Source: CALJFL01 sp964590005
GTDB lineage: Bacteria; Pseudomonadota; Gammaproteobacteria; Pseudomonadales; Halieaceae
DNA: 6,054 nt
Assembly (NCBI GenBank): GCA_964590005.1
Contig: CAZPVJ010000017.1
Coordinates: 1 to 6,054 of the forward strand
Direction of reading: 5' to 3'
A program made the translations under genes and the position numbers. Positions 5,240 to 6,054 of the stretch are shown here, piece after piece. Under the pieces are notes generated by a model, which saw only the letters and a list, made by a program, of their open reading frames with translations, did no database searches and was not told the DNA's origin. Within the stretch, counting starts at the first letter, position 1. Every line of letters starts with the position of its first letter.

Positions 5240-6054
5240 TCAGACAAAAAAGTCGGCGTTGTCGGTTCCCAGTAACGTTGCGCCCAAGTTGCGACCGAAC
5301 GATGTCGGATTGTTCGCCACGTGCGCCCTCGCTGTGTGAATATCCAGAAACCGCTGCTGGATATCACTGTCCAGAAACACTGAACCGCCACCGGCTGATG
5401 AAAAGAGGCTGTCGACGACGTCAATACAACGGTCTATCACCAGCGATGCCTGATATCGGTAATGAATACGGTCATCCACGGGAACCGGATCACCGTTTCG
5501 CACCTGGTTTACCATTTTGTCGAAATTCCGGAACATGACGCACTCGATTTCGTCCAGCGCGTTGGCTGCTTCGGCGACCCGTTCCTGTGTCCCGGTATCG
5601 GCGGCGAGCTTGGTCAGGTCACCGCTGGCCTTGGAGACCACGAGGTGCTTGTACAGGTCCAGCGCAGCCCTGCCCGCACCGATCGCAGGGGTGGAGACCA
5701 CGCGGATGAACAATTGGGCCCAGGGCAAACGGTAGATATCGGCACTGTCTGCATTTACGCCGGGATTGGTGCCCAGGTAGCCGTCTTCCGCCTTGTGAGT
5801 CCGGTACTCCGGCACAAAGACGTCGTCCACAACGATATCGTTCGAGCCGGTGCCCTGCAGACCCATGGACTGCCAGGTATCGACAATCTCATAGTCGCTG
5901 CGAGGAATCAGGAAGCTGCGGTAGCCGCCATCCGGGCAGATGCCCCCCAGGAGCACCCAGGTGCAGTGATCGCAACCGGAACTCCAACCCCAGCGCCCGC
6001 TGAAGCGAAAACCGCCTTCGGTCTCAGTCACCTTGCCCAGGGGTGCATAGGAAG
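5240..6054 (-). CDS. Flavin-dependent oxygenase of the acyl-CoA dehydrogenase fold, HsaA/HpaH-like (5' end outside window)
   Basis: 271 residues are visible; the frame stays open past 6054 (SYAPLGKVTETEG...), so the apparent GTG at 6029-6031 is internal and about 100-130 N-terminal residues are missing. Marks of the two-component flavin monooxygenase branch are: GGFRFSGRWGWSSGCDHCTW, followed by VLLGG; a loop ending FLIPRSDYEIVDTWQSMGL; GTGSNDIVVDDVFVPEYRT; a C-terminal four-helix bundle; and the end segment DIHTARAHVANNPTSFGRN, then LLGTDNADFFV. The SGCDH and AHVANNP stretches resemble HsaA (steroid secophenol hydroxylase) and related aromatic hydroxylases more than beta-oxidation dehydrogenases, which carry a catalytic Glu. 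Such enzymes use reduced flavin supplied by a separate reductase, not seen here. Substrate (steroid, phenol or other) is uncertain; an ordinary acyl-CoA dehydrogenase is the fallback call. Transcription ends at the terminator near 5165-5190. Confidence 0.85.
   Translation of the reverse strand, partial: SYAPLGKVTETEGGFRFSGRWGWSSGCDHCTWVLLGGICPDGGYRSFLIPRSDYEIVDTWQSMGLQGTGSNDIVVDDVFVPEYRTHKAEDGYLGTNPGVNADSADIYRLPWAQLFIRVVSTPAIGAGRAALDLYKHLVVSKASGDLTKLAADTGTQERVAEAANALDEIECVMFRNFDKMVNQVRNGDPVPVDDRIHYRYQASLVIDRCIDVVDSLFSSAGGGSVFLDSDIQQRFLDIHTARAHVANNPTSFGRNLGATLLGTDNADFFV

Noticed and set aside
4890..5339. 149-codon plus-strand frame across the lipoprotein start and the terminator
   Set aside because: It reads through the antisense of a signal peptide and a terminator hairpin and has no protein family character.
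1..6054. Search for CRISPR arrays, tRNAs, insertion sequences, toxin-antitoxin pairs or defence genes
   Set aside because: No regularly spaced repeats, cloverleaf-like segments, transposase motifs, terminal inverted repeats or small toxin-like pairs were seen; the genes read as ordinary metabolic, transport and envelope functions.

Overview
The window looks like a stretch of chromosome from a free-living Gammaproteobacterium. The base composition is moderately GC-rich and the genes are tightly packed. The gene families (DUF3833 lipoprotein, DUF3429 membrane protein, ACR3 arsenite exporter, HsaA-like flavin oxygenase, CoA-transferase of the 4-hydroxybutyrate type) resemble those of marine Cellvibrionales/Halieaceae-like bacteria. 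That placement is inferred from protein character only and was not tested by a search.

Layout from left to right. Positions 1-423 (minus strand) hold the N-terminal third of a secreted serine hydrolase of the beta-lactamase/NylB superfamily, cut by the window edge just after the first three residues of its SxxK motif. A 214-nt divergent intergenic region (424-637) contains a strong imperfect hairpin. Next on the plus strand is a small one-helix membrane protein of unknown function (638-1135). It is followed by a two-gene arsenic detoxification unit: a thioredoxin-type arsenate reductase (arsC, 1269-1742) and an ACR3 arsenite efflux permease (1742-2761) that overlap by one base. No ArsR regulator is visible in the window.

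From 2762 onward everything is on the minus strand. Read 5' to 3', the order is: an HsaA-like flavin-dependent oxygenase of the acyl-CoA dehydrogenase fold (5240 to beyond 6054, 5' end missing), then a clear intrinsic terminator (5165-5190) with a weaker hairpin just before it. After that come a DUF3833 lipoprotein (4547-5089) and a DUF3429 five-helix membrane protein (4101-4547), which overlap by one base. A CoA-transferase (2773-4053) starts 47 nt further on, probably at a TTG codon. The last three may form one transcript. The CoA-transferase runs head-on into acr3 with only 11 nt between the stop codons.

How the genes work together: ArsC reduces arsenate to arsenite and ACR3 expels it, which is well supported. 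The oxygenase and CoA-transferase fit catabolism of steroid/aromatic compounds or short hydroxy/acyl acids, but a shared pathway is only an inference. I see no CRISPR array, tRNA, rRNA, insertion sequence or phage gene, and no convincing undescribed system. The items most worth a second look are the coupled DUF3833-DUF3429 pair, the leader hairpin with two alternative folds, and the arsR-less ars unit.
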